From Azospirillum brasilense (GTDB lineage Bacteria > Pseudomonadota > Alphaproteobacteria > Azospirillales > Azospirillaceae), in contig NZ_CP032345.1 in assembly GCF_005222205.1 (NCBI RefSeq), forward strand, positions 809,001 through 873,000: a stretch of 64,000 bases of DNA. The letters are read 5' to 3'. The notes beneath the pieces are model-generated. The model was not told the origin of the DNA. It saw nothing but the letters and a program-made list of their open reading frames with translations, and did not search any database. The position numbers and the translations under genes were made by a program. Shown here piece after piece: positions 8,721-16,583 of this stretch; the stretch's first letter is position 1; every line of letters starts with the position of its first letter.

Positions 8721-10187
8721 TTATTCGTTCTGCAGGGGGGACAGGCGGTCCCACCGGGGCTGCGCCGCGCTGGCGAAGCCGGGGACGGCCAGGGTTTCGG
8801 TCGGCAGGCTGCCGCCCGCCGTGGCGAGGCGGACGACGCCGTCCCGCCGGGTGTAGAAGCCGGGATGCGCGTCGAGGAAGGCGTCGGCCTCCGGCGCTCC
8901 GTCGAAGCCGTTTCCGTACTGGTGCCCGTTGCGCTCCGCGTCGGCGATGCCGAGCAGCGCGACCAGGGCCGTGTCCTGCTGCACCGCCAGCCCGGCCTGA
9001 CAGGTCAGGTCCTCCGCCGCGATGAAGTGCGGCGCCCCCCAGGCGGCGCAGCGCGCCCGGTTCAGGACGGCCTTGTAGAGACCCTTGCAGGACTTGGACG
9101 ACACGCCGCGGTAGCCGGCGGCGCGGGCGCGCGGGAAGGCGTCGTAGCCGTCGTCGGACTCGTCGATGATGAAAGGGATGCGTTCCGCCACGGCGCCCAG
9201 CGGCGCCTCCAGCGCGCGCTCCCGCGCCACCGGCTGTTCGATGTAGAGCAGGCGTCCGCGGAAGCCGGCCAGCGCCGGCTCGCGCTCCAGCCCGTCCACG
9301 AAGGCGGCGAGGGCCGCGGCGTCCGCGTATTGCTCGTTGCCGTCCAGCGTGGCGCGGTAGTCGCCCGCCGCCGCGTCGAGCACGCCGGCAATCTCGGCCA
9401 AGCGCGCGAGGTCGGCGGACGGATCGCCGCCCAGCTTGATCTTGAAGCGGCCCAGCCGCTCCCGCGCCAGCAGGGCGCGCAGGGCCTCCGGCTCGTCGAG
9501 CAGCCCGACCGTGTGGCGGAGCGCCACGGACGGTCGCACTTCCAGCCCGGTGAGGAAGCCGTCCAGGTCGAAGCCCGCCAGATCCGGCGTCAGCCGCGCG
9601 TCGATCCCGGCGCGGTTCGCCTTCATACCGGTGAAGAAATCCGTGTCCAGGACCCGCAACAGCCCGTCCAGCACCGCCTTGTCGATCAGCGCCGGCCCGT
9701 AGGCGGCGGTCAGGTCGGGCAGTCCGGCGGCGCGGCAGGCCGCCCGCTGCGCCTCGTAGGCCGCCGCGTGGTGGCCGAAGGCGGTGTCCGCCCGGTCCGT
9801 CCCGTAGGCGTCGCGGGCGAGGCGCAGGGAGCGGCGCAGGCCGTCCACCGTCTCGTCCGGGCTGCGGTCCGGGCGTTTGTCGAACCACTTCGGCATCATC
9901 ATCTCGGCGGTGCCACCCCACGCCTCGCCAATGCCGTCCACATGGACCAAAGCGCGGACGAAGGCCTGGGGAGCCGCCTCCACCGTCACGCTGCCGAAGC
10001 GGAAGGGCTTCACGAAGCGGACGGGGCGTTCGTAGAGGTCGATGGCGCGGATGGTGAGGAGGGGTGCGGTGCCCCCACCCTTCCCGCTTCGCGGGCCCCT
10101 TCCCTCCCCCGCTGACGCAGGAGAGGGAGCTGTTTCCCCTCCCCTGCGCAGCGGGGGAGGGTCAGGGAGGGGGCAAGGCTCATCCAT
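8721..10187 (-). CDS. Enolase-superfamily (mandelate racemase/muconate lactonizing type) enzyme with repeat-encoded N-terminus
   Basis: The 488-residue product has the enolase-superfamily layout. Residues from about 42 form the capping domain (LLTIRAIDLYERPVRFVKPF). The barrel carries a KIK general base (GRFKIKLGG), metal ligands in DGNEQY, YIEQPV and FIIDESDDG, and a second lysine region VSSKSCKG. It probably dehydrates or epimerises a sugar acid or a related hydroxy acid. ATG 10187 is the only convincing start: GAGGGG overlaps the previous stop, and no ATG or GTG lies between the repeat and the domain. As a result residues 5-39 are encoded by a palindromic repeat (PPPLRRGGETAPSPASAGEG), which is absent from ordinary family members. 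Confidence 0.82.
   Translation of the reverse strand: MDEPCPLPDPPPLRRGGETAPSPASAGEGRGPRSGKGGGTAPLLTIRAIDLYERPVRFVKPFRFGSVTVEAAPQAFVRALVHVDGIGEAWGGTAEMMMPKWFDKRPDRSPDETVDGLRRSLRLARDAYGTDRADTAFGHHAAAYEAQRAACRAAGLPDLTAAYGPALIDKAVLDGLLRVLDTDFFTGMKANRAGIDARLTPDLAGFDLDGFLTGLEVRPSVALRHTVGLLDEPEALRALLARERLGRFKIKLGGDPSADLARLAEIAGVLDAAAGDYRATLDGNEQYADAAALAAFVDGLEREPALAGFRGRLLYIEQPVARERALEAPLGAVAERIPFIIDESDDGYDAFPRARAAGYRGVSSKSCKGLYKAVLNRARCAAWGAPHFIAAEDLTCQAGLAVQQDTALVALLGIADAERNGHQYGNGFDGAPEADAFLDAHPGFYTRRDGVVRLATAGGSLPTETLAVPGFASAAQPRWDRLSPLQNE
10071..10174. repeat. Palindromic repeat lying in frame in the enolase-family gene
   Basis: A copy of the GCCCCC...GGGGGC element: it begins GCCCCCACCCTTCCCGCTTC and ends AGGGTCAGGGAGGGGGC. 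It closely matches the copy at 3645-3747, including CGCTTCGCGGGCCCCTTCCC. It lies immediately after the start codon of the enolase-family gene and is free of stop codons in that frame. Confidence 0.8.
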
Positions 10188-10201
10188 CACCACACGTCCC
10201 C

Positions 10202-11026
10202 TCAATCCAGATGCCCTTGGGCGTTGAAATGCGCCCGGATGCGCTGGGTCAGCTCGATGAAGACCGGGTGCCCCATGACGTCCAGCGAGCGCGGGCGGGG
10301 CAGCGGCACTTCGTAGGTCGCGGCGATGGCGCCGGGACGCTCGGACATCACCATCACCCGGTCGGCCAGGAACACCGCCTCGGGGATCGAGTGGGTGATC
10401 AGCAGCACCGTCTTGCCCGTCTCGTGCTGGATGCGCTGCAGCTCGACGTTCATCTTCTCCCGCGTCATGGCGTCGAGCGCGCCGAACGGCTCGTCCATCA
10501 GCAGGATCTTCGGGTCGTGGACCAGCGCCCGGCACAGCGAGGCGCGCTGTTGCATGCCGCCGGAGAGCTGCCAGGGGTACTTGTTCTCGAACCCCTCCAG
10601 CCCGGTCATGCGGATCAGCGCGCGGGCGCGCTCCAGATACTTGTCGCGCGGCAGGCCGCGGACCTCCACCGGCATCATGATGTTGCGCAGCACCGTCCGC
10701 CAGGCGAGCAGCACCGGGCTCTGGAACACGATGCCCACGTCGTCGTGCGGCTCGGTCACCGTGGTGCCTTCGATGGTGATGGCGCCCTCGCTGACCGGCA
10801 GCAGGCCGGCGACCAGCTTCAGCAGCGTGGACTTGCCGCAGCCGGACGGGCCGACCACCACCAGGAACTCACCGTCCCGAACGTCGAAGGTGATCGGGCG
10901 CAGGGACGGCACCTCCCCGTCGCGGGTGCGGTAGGTCTTGGTCACGCCGTCGATCTGGATCAGGGTCTTTTGCGACAAGCGGGCCGTTTCGGCCGATCCG
11001 ACGACTTTCAACTGGGGTTGAGCCAT
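10202..11026 (-). CDS. ABC transporter ATP-binding protein (nitrate/sulfonate/taurine type)
   Basis: This 274-residue ATPase energises the importer whose permease and binding protein are encoded just upstream. Motifs are Walker A GPSGCGKST, signature LSGGMQQRASLCRAL, Walker B ILLMDEPFGALD and the switch histidine in LLITHSIPEAVFLADRV. It resembles the SsuB/TauB group. ATG 11026 has AGGAGA 8 nt before it and is preferred to an in-frame start at 11056 that would overlap the preceding gene. It is 26 bp after the binding-protein gene and 14 bp before the enolase-family gene. Confidence 0.9.
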   Translation of the reverse strand: MAQPQLKVVGSAETARLSQKTLIQIDGVTKTYRTRDGEVPSLRPITFDVRDGEFLVVVGPSGCGKSTLLKLVAGLLPVSEGAITIEGTTVTEPHDDVGIVFQSPVLLAWRTVLRNIMMPVEVRGLPRDKYLERARALIRMTGLEGFENKYPWQLSGGMQQRASLCRALVHDPKILLMDEPFGALDAMTREKMNVELQRIQHETGKTVLLITHSIPEAVFLADRVMVMSERPGAIAATYEVPLPRPRSLDVMGHPVFIELTQRIRAHFNAQGHLD

Positions 11027-11052
11027 GTCCCTGCTCTCCTGTCCGTCCGGCC

Positions 11053-12051
11053 TCACTGGCCCGCCGCGGCGGGATCGGGGAGGAAGTCGCGGGTGTAGAA
11101 GGCCTTCGGGTTCTTCTTCGCCGCGGCGTCCAGACCGCCGTATTCGACCAGCAGGTCCACGGTCTCGGCCATGTTGGCATCGGTGACGCGGAAGGGCCGC
11201 TGCCCCTTGGTCTCCGCCGTGCGGTAGAGCGGCGTGGTCAGCTCGAAGCCCTCCAGCAGGGTGGCTTCCTGGCCGCCCTTGGGGTTGGCCTTGAGGATGG
11301 CGGCCACGGCCTCCTTGGGGTTCTTCTCCGCCCCCTCGACCGCCTTGGTCGTGGCGGCCATGAAGCGCTTCACGAGGTCGGGCTTGTCCTTCAGCGTCTC
11401 GGTGTGGGCGATGATGCCGGAGGAGACCATGTTGACGCCGTAGTCGGCGAAGCGGATCGGCGTCACCGACTTGCCGGTGGCGTCCTTGATCTTCATGCTC
11501 TGGTCCATGACGTAGCCCAGCAGCAGGTCCGCCTGCCCGTTGATGACGGCGTTCAGCTTGGTCTGGGCGTCGCCGGACACGACGCGGAAGTCGCCGTCCT
11601 TCAGGCCGGTCTTCTTCAGGAACAGCGGCCAGATCTGGGACATGCTGTCGCCCGGCGTCATGGCGACGGTCTTGCCCTTGATGTCCTCGGGCTTGCGGAT
11701 GTTCTTGTCGGTGAAGCCCATGGCCGACATCGGGCTGGTCTGCAGCAGCACGCCGGGCGAGGTGACCGGGGCGCCCTTCACCGCCGCCTTCATCATGGTC
11801 GGCACGTCGACGTAGCCGAAATCGACGGTCTTCGCGGCCACCGCCTGGGTCGTCACCGCCGACCCGCGGCCCTCCTGGATCTCCAGGTCGATGCCCTCGG
11901 CCTCGTACAGGCCCTTGTCCTTGCCGTAGTAGAAGGGCGCGTGCTCGCCATACACGTACCAGTTCAGCATCAGCACGACCTTGTCCGCGGCCTGGGCCGG
12001 AAGCGTCGTGGCGGTGAGGGCGCAGAGCGCCGCGAAGAGCGTCCGTTTCAT
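11053..12051 (-). CDS. ABC transporter substrate-binding protein (NMT1/THI5-like)
   Basis: A 332-residue exported binding protein with a signal peptide at residues 1-21 (cleavage after LPAQA). The mature protein starts ADKVVLMLNWYVYGEHAPFY, typical of the NMT1/SsuA family, and continues with EAEGIDLEIQEGRGS and VDFGYVDVPTMMKA. Family members bind thiamine-pyrimidine precursors, riboflavin, sulfonates or other organic anions, so the ligand cannot be deduced. A strong ribosome site (GGGAGGAGA) precedes ATG 12051. It sits 52 bp after the permease gene in the TetR-controlled operon. Confidence 0.88.
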   Translation of the reverse strand: MKRTLFAALCALTATTLPAQAADKVVLMLNWYVYGEHAPFYYGKDKGLYEAEGIDLEIQEGRGSAVTTQAVAAKTVDFGYVDVPTMMKAAVKGAPVTSPGVLLQTSPMSAMGFTDKNIRKPEDIKGKTVAMTPGDSMSQIWPLFLKKTGLKDGDFRVVSGDAQTKLNAVINGQADLLLGYVMDQSMKIKDATGKSVTPIRFADYGVNMVSSGIIAHTETLKDKPDLVKRFMAATTKAVEGAEKNPKEAVAAILKANPKGGQEATLLEGFELTTPLYRTAETKGQRPFRVTDANMAETVDLLVEYGGLDAAAKKNPKAFYTRDFLPDPAAAGQ

Positions 12052-12103
12052 CTCGTCTCCTCCCGAAAGGTGTCCGGCGTCGCTGTTGGTTTTGTTGTCG
12101 GCG

Positions 12104-12976
12104 TTACGACGTCGGGATGTAGTTGTGGCGTTGGCTCGCGTGCCAGGGGATGGCGAGCCGCTCGATCACGTCGATGACCCAGAAAAGCACCACCCCGATC
12201 AGCGCCAGCACCACCAGGGCCGCGAACATCAGGGGAAGTTCGAAATTGCCGATGGACCGTTGCAGGACGAAGCCGATGCCGGAATTCGCCCCGACGAACT
12301 CGCCCACCACGGCGCCCACCACGGCCAGCGTGATCGACACCTTCAGGCCGGCGAAGATGGCCGGCATGGCGTGCGGCAGGCTGACCATGCGGAAGGTCTG
12401 AAGGCGCGTGGCCTTCATGGACTTGGCGAGGTCCATCATGTCGCCATCCACCGACTTGAAGCCCTGCACCGCCGACACGACGATGGGGAAGAAAGCCAGC
12501 AGGAAGGCGGAGATCACCTTGGGCAGCAGCCCGAAGCCGAACCACACCACGAACAGCGGCGCGATGGCGACCTTCGGGATCGACTGCGAGAAGACCAGCA
12601 GCGGGTAGACGTAGGATTCCACCGTCTTCGACCCGGCGATCAGCATGGCGATGGGAATGCCGAACAGCACCGACAGGGCGAAGCCGCCCAAGGTCGCCAG
12701 CGTGGTCGGCACCGACGCCGCCAGGAGCTGGTCCCAGTCCGCGGCGAGCGCCAAGGCCACGTCGCCGGGTTTCGGTATCAGATAGGGCGGGATCGCGAAG
12801 ATCCGCACCGACAGGTCCCACAGGACGGTCAGGACCACCAGGAACAGCACCGGCCGGAACCAGCCGGAATTGAGCAGACGCAGCAGCGTGGCACCCGCCC
12901 CGCCCCGTCGCGCCGCCGTTCCCGAAGCGGGACCGCCACGGGACGCAGTCCCGTGAGCCGCCGCATCGACAGCCAT
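12104..12976 (-). CDS. ABC transporter permease (BPD_transp_1, SsuC-like)
   Basis: This 290-residue inner-membrane permease has six predicted membrane segments and the coupling-loop motif SLPHAMPAIFAGLKVSITLAV near residues 200-220, which corresponds to EAA-loop sequences. It is the first gene of the seven-gene operon running to 5318. ATG 12976 is preceded by GGAGGAG. The palindromic operator at 13019-13040 lies 43-64 bp before the start, where a repressor would block transcription of the whole operon. Confidence 0.9.
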   Translation of the reverse strand: MAVDAAAHGTASRGGPASGTAARRGGAGATLLRLLNSGWFRPVLFLVVLTVLWDLSVRIFAIPPYLIPKPGDVALALAADWDQLLAASVPTTLATLGGFALSVLFGIPIAMLIAGSKTVESYVYPLLVFSQSIPKVAIAPLFVVWFGFGLLPKVISAFLLAFFPIVVSAVQGFKSVDGDMMDLAKSMKATRLQTFRMVSLPHAMPAIFAGLKVSITLAVVGAVVGEFVGANSGIGFVLQRSIGNFELPLMFAALVVLALIGVVLFWVIDVIERLAIPWHASQRHNYIPTS

Positions 12977-13018
12977 CGCTCCTCCTCCCCGGTCGTTGCG
13001 GCGCCGACGTGAGGCGCT

Positions 13019-13040
13019 CTTTTAACCGGCTGGTTAAAAG
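13019..13040. promoter_or_regulatory. Palindromic operator, probably for the adjacent TetR regulator
   Basis: Arms CTTTTAACC and GGTTAAAAG flank a 4-nt centre (GGCT), a perfect 9+9 inverted repeat in otherwise GC-rich DNA. It lies between the TetR-family gene and the first gene of the catabolic operon. Size and symmetry fit a TetR-family operator. I found no second copy in the interval upstream of the regulator (13824-13984). Confidence 0.7.
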
Positions 13041-13145
13041 TAAGCCCGGCGCGGCAAAGCGGTCAACCCTGCCAAAGAGGTAGGACGGATGGTCAGGTAT
13101 GCGGATTATTCATGATGAAACCACCGACATGAAACCACCGGCGGC

Positions 13146-13823
13146 TCAGGCCCGCAACGACGAGAGGATCAGCTCCACCATATGGTCCAGCCGCTCCGCC
13201 TTGGCCTCCTCGGCGAGCAGGTCGCGGCCGAAGATGACCGACAGGGTGTGGACGTTGGACAGGTAGAAGTAGGACTGTCCGGCGATGGAGATGTAGAGCT
13301 GCACCGGGTCCACCCCGGCCCGGAAGATCCCGGTGGCGACGCCCCGTTCCAGAACGTCGGCGATCATCTGCACGAAGGGCGAATGCATGGCGTGCACCTT
13401 GTCGGAGGTCTTCAGCAACTCCGCCCGGTGCAGGTTCTCGATGTTCAGCAGCGCCATGAACTCGGGATGGTCGAGGAAATACTGCCAGGTGAAGTGGATC
13501 AGCCGGGCGATGGCGGCGGGCGGGTCCAGCGTCTCCAGGCTCAGCGTGCGTTCGGTGGCGCGGATGTGCTCGTAAGCGCCCTCCAGCACGGTCAGATACA
13601 GGCTCTCCTTGTTGCCGACATGGTAGTAGAGCATGCGCTTGTTGGTGCCGGCGACCTCGGCGATCCGCTCGACGCGGGCGCCGCCCAGCCCATAGCGTGC
13701 GAACTCCTCCGTCGCGGCGGCAAGGATGCGCGCGCGGGTGCCCTCCGGATCGCGGGTGACCTTCGCGGGTTTGGCCGGCTTGGCTGCGGAAGCGGTCTTC
13801 TTCGGGTCGGTCAGCGTGTCCAT
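13146..13823 (-). CDS. TetR family transcriptional regulator
   Basis: A 225-residue regulator. The basic N-terminus (KPAKPAKVTRDPEGTRARIL) leads into a TetR helix-turn-helix, ILAAATEEFARYGLGGARVERIAEVAG followed by NKRMLYYHVGNKESLY. The C-terminal ligand domain resembles those of the TetR_C group that regulate pyrimidine or other catabolic operons. ATG 13823 is chosen because GAGGAC lies 9 nt upstream; an in-frame start at 13865 is less likely. It is transcribed toward the catabolic operon 169 bp downstream, and the operator between them suggests repression relieved by the imported compound or an intermediate. Confidence 0.87.
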   Translation of the reverse strand: MDTLTDPKKTASAAKPAKPAKVTRDPEGTRARILAAATEEFARYGLGGARVERIAEVAGTNKRMLYYHVGNKESLYLTVLEGAYEHIRATERTLSLETLDPPAAIARLIHFTWQYFLDHPEFMALLNIENLHRAELLKTSDKVHAMHSPFVQMIADVLERGVATGIFRAGVDPVQLYISIAGQSYFYLSNVHTLSVIFGRDLLAEEAKAERLDHMVELILSSLRA

Positions 13824-13910
13824 CCAGGCCGGTCCTCGCATGCGCGGCCGGAGGGCGAGCCGCAATCCGTTCCAATGTGGAGCATATCAGCCGAAACGGA
13901 AAGACGCCTT

Positions 13911-13967
13911 CCCTCTCCCGACAGGCTCGTTGCCTGTGAAGTCCCCTCTCCCCTCTGGGGAGAGGGC
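13911..13967. repeat. Palindromic repeat between two genes
   Basis: Contains CCCTCTCCCGACAGG, an inner hairpin (ACAGGCTCGTTGCCTGT) and CCCCTCTCCCCTCTGGGGAG. It lies between the end of the caspase-MORN gene and the regulator gene and probably acts as a terminator-like structure for the former. Confidence 0.6.
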
Positions 13968-13984
13968 TGTAAGTCCAAGGGAAT

Positions 13985-16330
13985 TCAACGGCTCAGCAGG
14001 GTCGCGCCGCGCCAGATGCCGGGCTGCATCGCGCCGGCGGCGTCGATGGCCGCGCCCGGACCGTCCTGGATGCCGCCGCGGAACTGCCCGACATGGCGGG
14101 TGCCGCCGCGCATCGACAGTTCGCCCGGCCCCGCCGGAAGCCGGTCCACCACCACGCCGTTGAACCGCTCGCCGTTGGTGAAGGCCAGTTCGCCATGGCC
14201 GTCCACGCGGCCCTGGCGAACCTCGCCGGCGTAGGAATCGCCGTTGGCGAAGCGGTAGACGCCCGGCCCGTTCGGCACGGCGTTCACGAAGGTCCCCTCG
14301 AAGCGGTCGCCGGACGGGAAACCCAGAACGCCGTAGCCGGACATCTGGTCGTCCTTCCATTCGCCCTCATAGACCTGCCCGTTGGCGAAGCGGTAGACGC
14401 CGACGCCGTTGCGGCTGATCGTGCCCTGAAGGGAGAAGTTGCCCAACCCGCGGTTCCACGCACCCTCATAGACGTCGCCGTTGGGGAAGCGGTGCACCCC
14501 GTAGCCCGACTCCCCGCCGCGGGCCTGACCGGCGGCGCGGCGGGCGGCGGCCTGGGCCTCGCGCGCCTTCGCCTCCGCCCCGCGTCCGGCGGTGGCGGAG
14601 CGGGACGCGCGGGCGGCGGCGTTGCGGCCCGCCTGCACGGCGTCGCGGTAGGGTTCGGCCAGCCCGGCAAGGGCCGGGTCCGTGCCGGTCGTCGAGCGCC
14701 CCGCCATGCTTTCCCCGCCACCCTCGGGGCCGCCGCTCTGGGGAAGGGCGGCCAGCCGCGTCGGGCCGGTCGTGCCGGACAGCGCGCCAGCCACCGGATC
14801 GACGTCGTTGCGGACCACCGTGGGTGGCGGGTAGGCGCTGGGAGCCGCGCCGCCCGCCGCACCGCCCATGGACACCGCCTCGCCCGACCGGCCGGCCAGA
14901 GTCCCGGTGGTGACGTAGCCCTCCTGCCCCGACGAGTCCCGCACCAGCACCCAGCCGGAGTCGGGGGCGGCCTGGAGCAGCGTCACCCGCTGCCCCTGCT
15001 CCAGATCGCGCAGGCTGCGGGCGCCCAGCACAGGGCGGGCGAACAGGTTGGCGTCGCGCGCCACCGTGTAGACGCCGGGCGTCAGCGCGGCCGCCTGGGA
15101 TTGCGGCGGCTGCTGGGTTTGCTGGAGCTGGGTCGGCGGCTGGGCGGAGGCCACCGGCACCTCCTCCGGCTTGGCGAGGTTGCTGGCGAAGGCGAAGCCG
15201 GTCTTGCCGTCCTGCTCGACGCGCAGCCAGCCGCCGTTGCGCCGGGTCCGCCCGGTGACCATCACCTCGCTGTCGTGGCGCAGCGTGCCGACGACCGCCG
15301 CCTTGGTGTCGGGACCGGCGCGCAGGTTGGTGTCGCGCGTCACCACCCGCTTCTCGTTCAGCGGGTCCACCTCCACCTCGGCGACCGCCGGGGCAGCGGG
15401 CTTTTCCTCCGCCTTCTGCGGCAGCGGCTTGGGTTCGATTGGCCTGGGTTCAATTGGCTTGGGCTCGGCCGGCTTCGCTTCGGGGGCCGCCGCTACGGCG
15501 GGCGGCGCCTCCTCCGTCCGGGCAACGACCGGCGCGCGCGGGCCGGGCACCAGCACGAGATCCGTGCCCAACCGGTCCTGGAGCCAGGGGTGCTGCGTCC
15601 CGCGGGTGCGTCCCACGACGCTGCGGGCGACCTCGGCCAGCGCGTCGCGCAGCGGCACGCCCGGCTTGACCATCTCCTGCGCCAGGGCGGTGGAGAAGGC
15701 GTCCGCCCCCTTCCCGGCCGCCGTCGCGGGCGGCGTGCCGGGCCGGTGCGAGTAGACGACGAACAGGTTGTCGAGCGCCGCCGGGGCGGCCAGCGCCGGC
15801 TTGACGGACCGCCCCTCCTCGCCCATCGCCGAGGCCAGCCGGTCGGCCAGCGGGTGGGCGGGCACCGGGTCGAACACGGCGACGGCCTTGCGCCCGCTGC
15901 GCTGGATCTCCTTCAGCGCGTAGTCCAGCTCGACGGTGTCGAAGATCACGTCGTATTCGGAGCCGGGCTTGGCGTCCACCGGCACCAGGAAGCCCTTGGC
16001 CGACAGGCTCAGCGCCACGCCGGAGTAGTAGAGGAAGCCCAGCTCGGCCTGCCCCAGCGCATCCTGGAACCGGCTCAGCGCCGCGACCATGCCGCGGTGG
16101 TCGAGGTTCTCGGCGGCGGTGACGGTGAAGCCGGCGCGGCGCAGCGCGTCGGCGACGACCGCGGCGTTGGCGCCCACCCCGGCGGCCGGGCCGCCCTCCT
16201 CGTACTGCGCGTTGCCGATCACCAGCGCGACGCGCTTGTCGTCGGCGAACGCCTGGGGGGCGAAGGCGGTGTTCGCCGTCACCAGGACCAGCGCAACAGT
16301 CCAAACGGCGCTCCGGGGCCAGCGCAACAC
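13985..16330 (-). CDS. Exported pseudo-caspase with two SH3 domains and MORN repeats
   Basis: The 781-residue protein has a signal peptide (cleaved near QAFA-DD, about residue 30), a caspase-like (C14) domain at about 32-265, two bacterial SH3 domains (about 328-385 and 420-478), an Ala/Arg-rich helix (about 560-605) and about seven MORN repeats (605-775; GVYRFANGQVYEGEWKDDQM). The caspase dyad is lost: the His of the usual YFAGHG is Val105 (YYSGVALS), and the Cys of DACRNNP is Val156 (FDPVPAHP). It should therefore not cleave peptides and may bind or regulate. GTG 16330 is chosen because GGAGGG lies 7 nt before it. It is the neighbour of an intact caspase protein. Confidence 0.85.
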   Translation of the reverse strand: MLRWPRSAVWTVALVLVTANTAFAPQAFADDKRVALVIGNAQYEEGGPAAGVGANAAVVADALRRAGFTVTAAENLDHRGMVAALSRFQDALGQAELGFLYYSGVALSLSAKGFLVPVDAKPGSEYDVIFDTVELDYALKEIQRSGRKAVAVFDPVPAHPLADRLASAMGEEGRSVKPALAAPAALDNLFVVYSHRPGTPPATAAGKGADAFSTALAQEMVKPGVPLRDALAEVARSVVGRTRGTQHPWLQDRLGTDLVLVPGPRAPVVARTEEAPPAVAAAPEAKPAEPKPIEPRPIEPKPLPQKAEEKPAAPAVAEVEVDPLNEKRVVTRDTNLRAGPDTKAAVVGTLRHDSEVMVTGRTRRNGGWLRVEQDGKTGFAFASNLAKPEEVPVASAQPPTQLQQTQQPPQSQAAALTPGVYTVARDANLFARPVLGARSLRDLEQGQRVTLLQAAPDSGWVLVRDSSGQEGYVTTGTLAGRSGEAVSMGGAAGGAAPSAYPPPTVVRNDVDPVAGALSGTTGPTRLAALPQSGGPEGGGESMAGRSTTGTDPALAGLAEPYRDAVQAGRNAAARASRSATAGRGAEAKAREAQAAARRAAGQARGGESGYGVHRFPNGDVYEGAWNRGLGNFSLQGTISRNGVGVYRFANGQVYEGEWKDDQMSGYGVLGFPSGDRFEGTFVNAVPNGPGVYRFANGDSYAGEVRQGRVDGHGELAFTNGERFNGVVVDRLPAGPGELSMRGGTRHVGQFRGGIQDGPGAAIDAAGAMQPGIWRGATLLSR

Positions 16331-16583
16331 GTCGATACCCTCCACCTGAATCTTTCTTTGACCACCCCTTTAGGGAGTCCCGGGCCGCGGCGGCTGTAAC
16401 GAATTTGGTCGAAGCCGCCGCCGGCCTCTCATCATCGGGCCGTCCGGACCGCAGCCGGTTTGCGGATCGCCAAGCCTTGAACGGCCAAGTCTAGCGCATT
16501 GGCCCAACACCGATTTCTGCAATTTCGGGGGCGCCGCGGTCCCATCCGCAGACGGTGCGTCCCACCAACGAACGCGGGCGGAG

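Noticed and set aside
10071-10174. Treating the palindrome in the enolase-family gene as purely intergenic
   Set aside because: No usable start codon exists downstream of it, and the only ATG with a ribosome site is upstream of it.
14093-16399. Long open frames antisense to the two caspase genes and to many others (for example 1742-5173 and 34189-36747 on the plus strand)
   Set aside because: High GC content leaves antisense frames open by chance. Their translations are low-complexity Arg/Gly/His/Gln-rich text without family motifs, while the opposite strand carries recognisable proteins.
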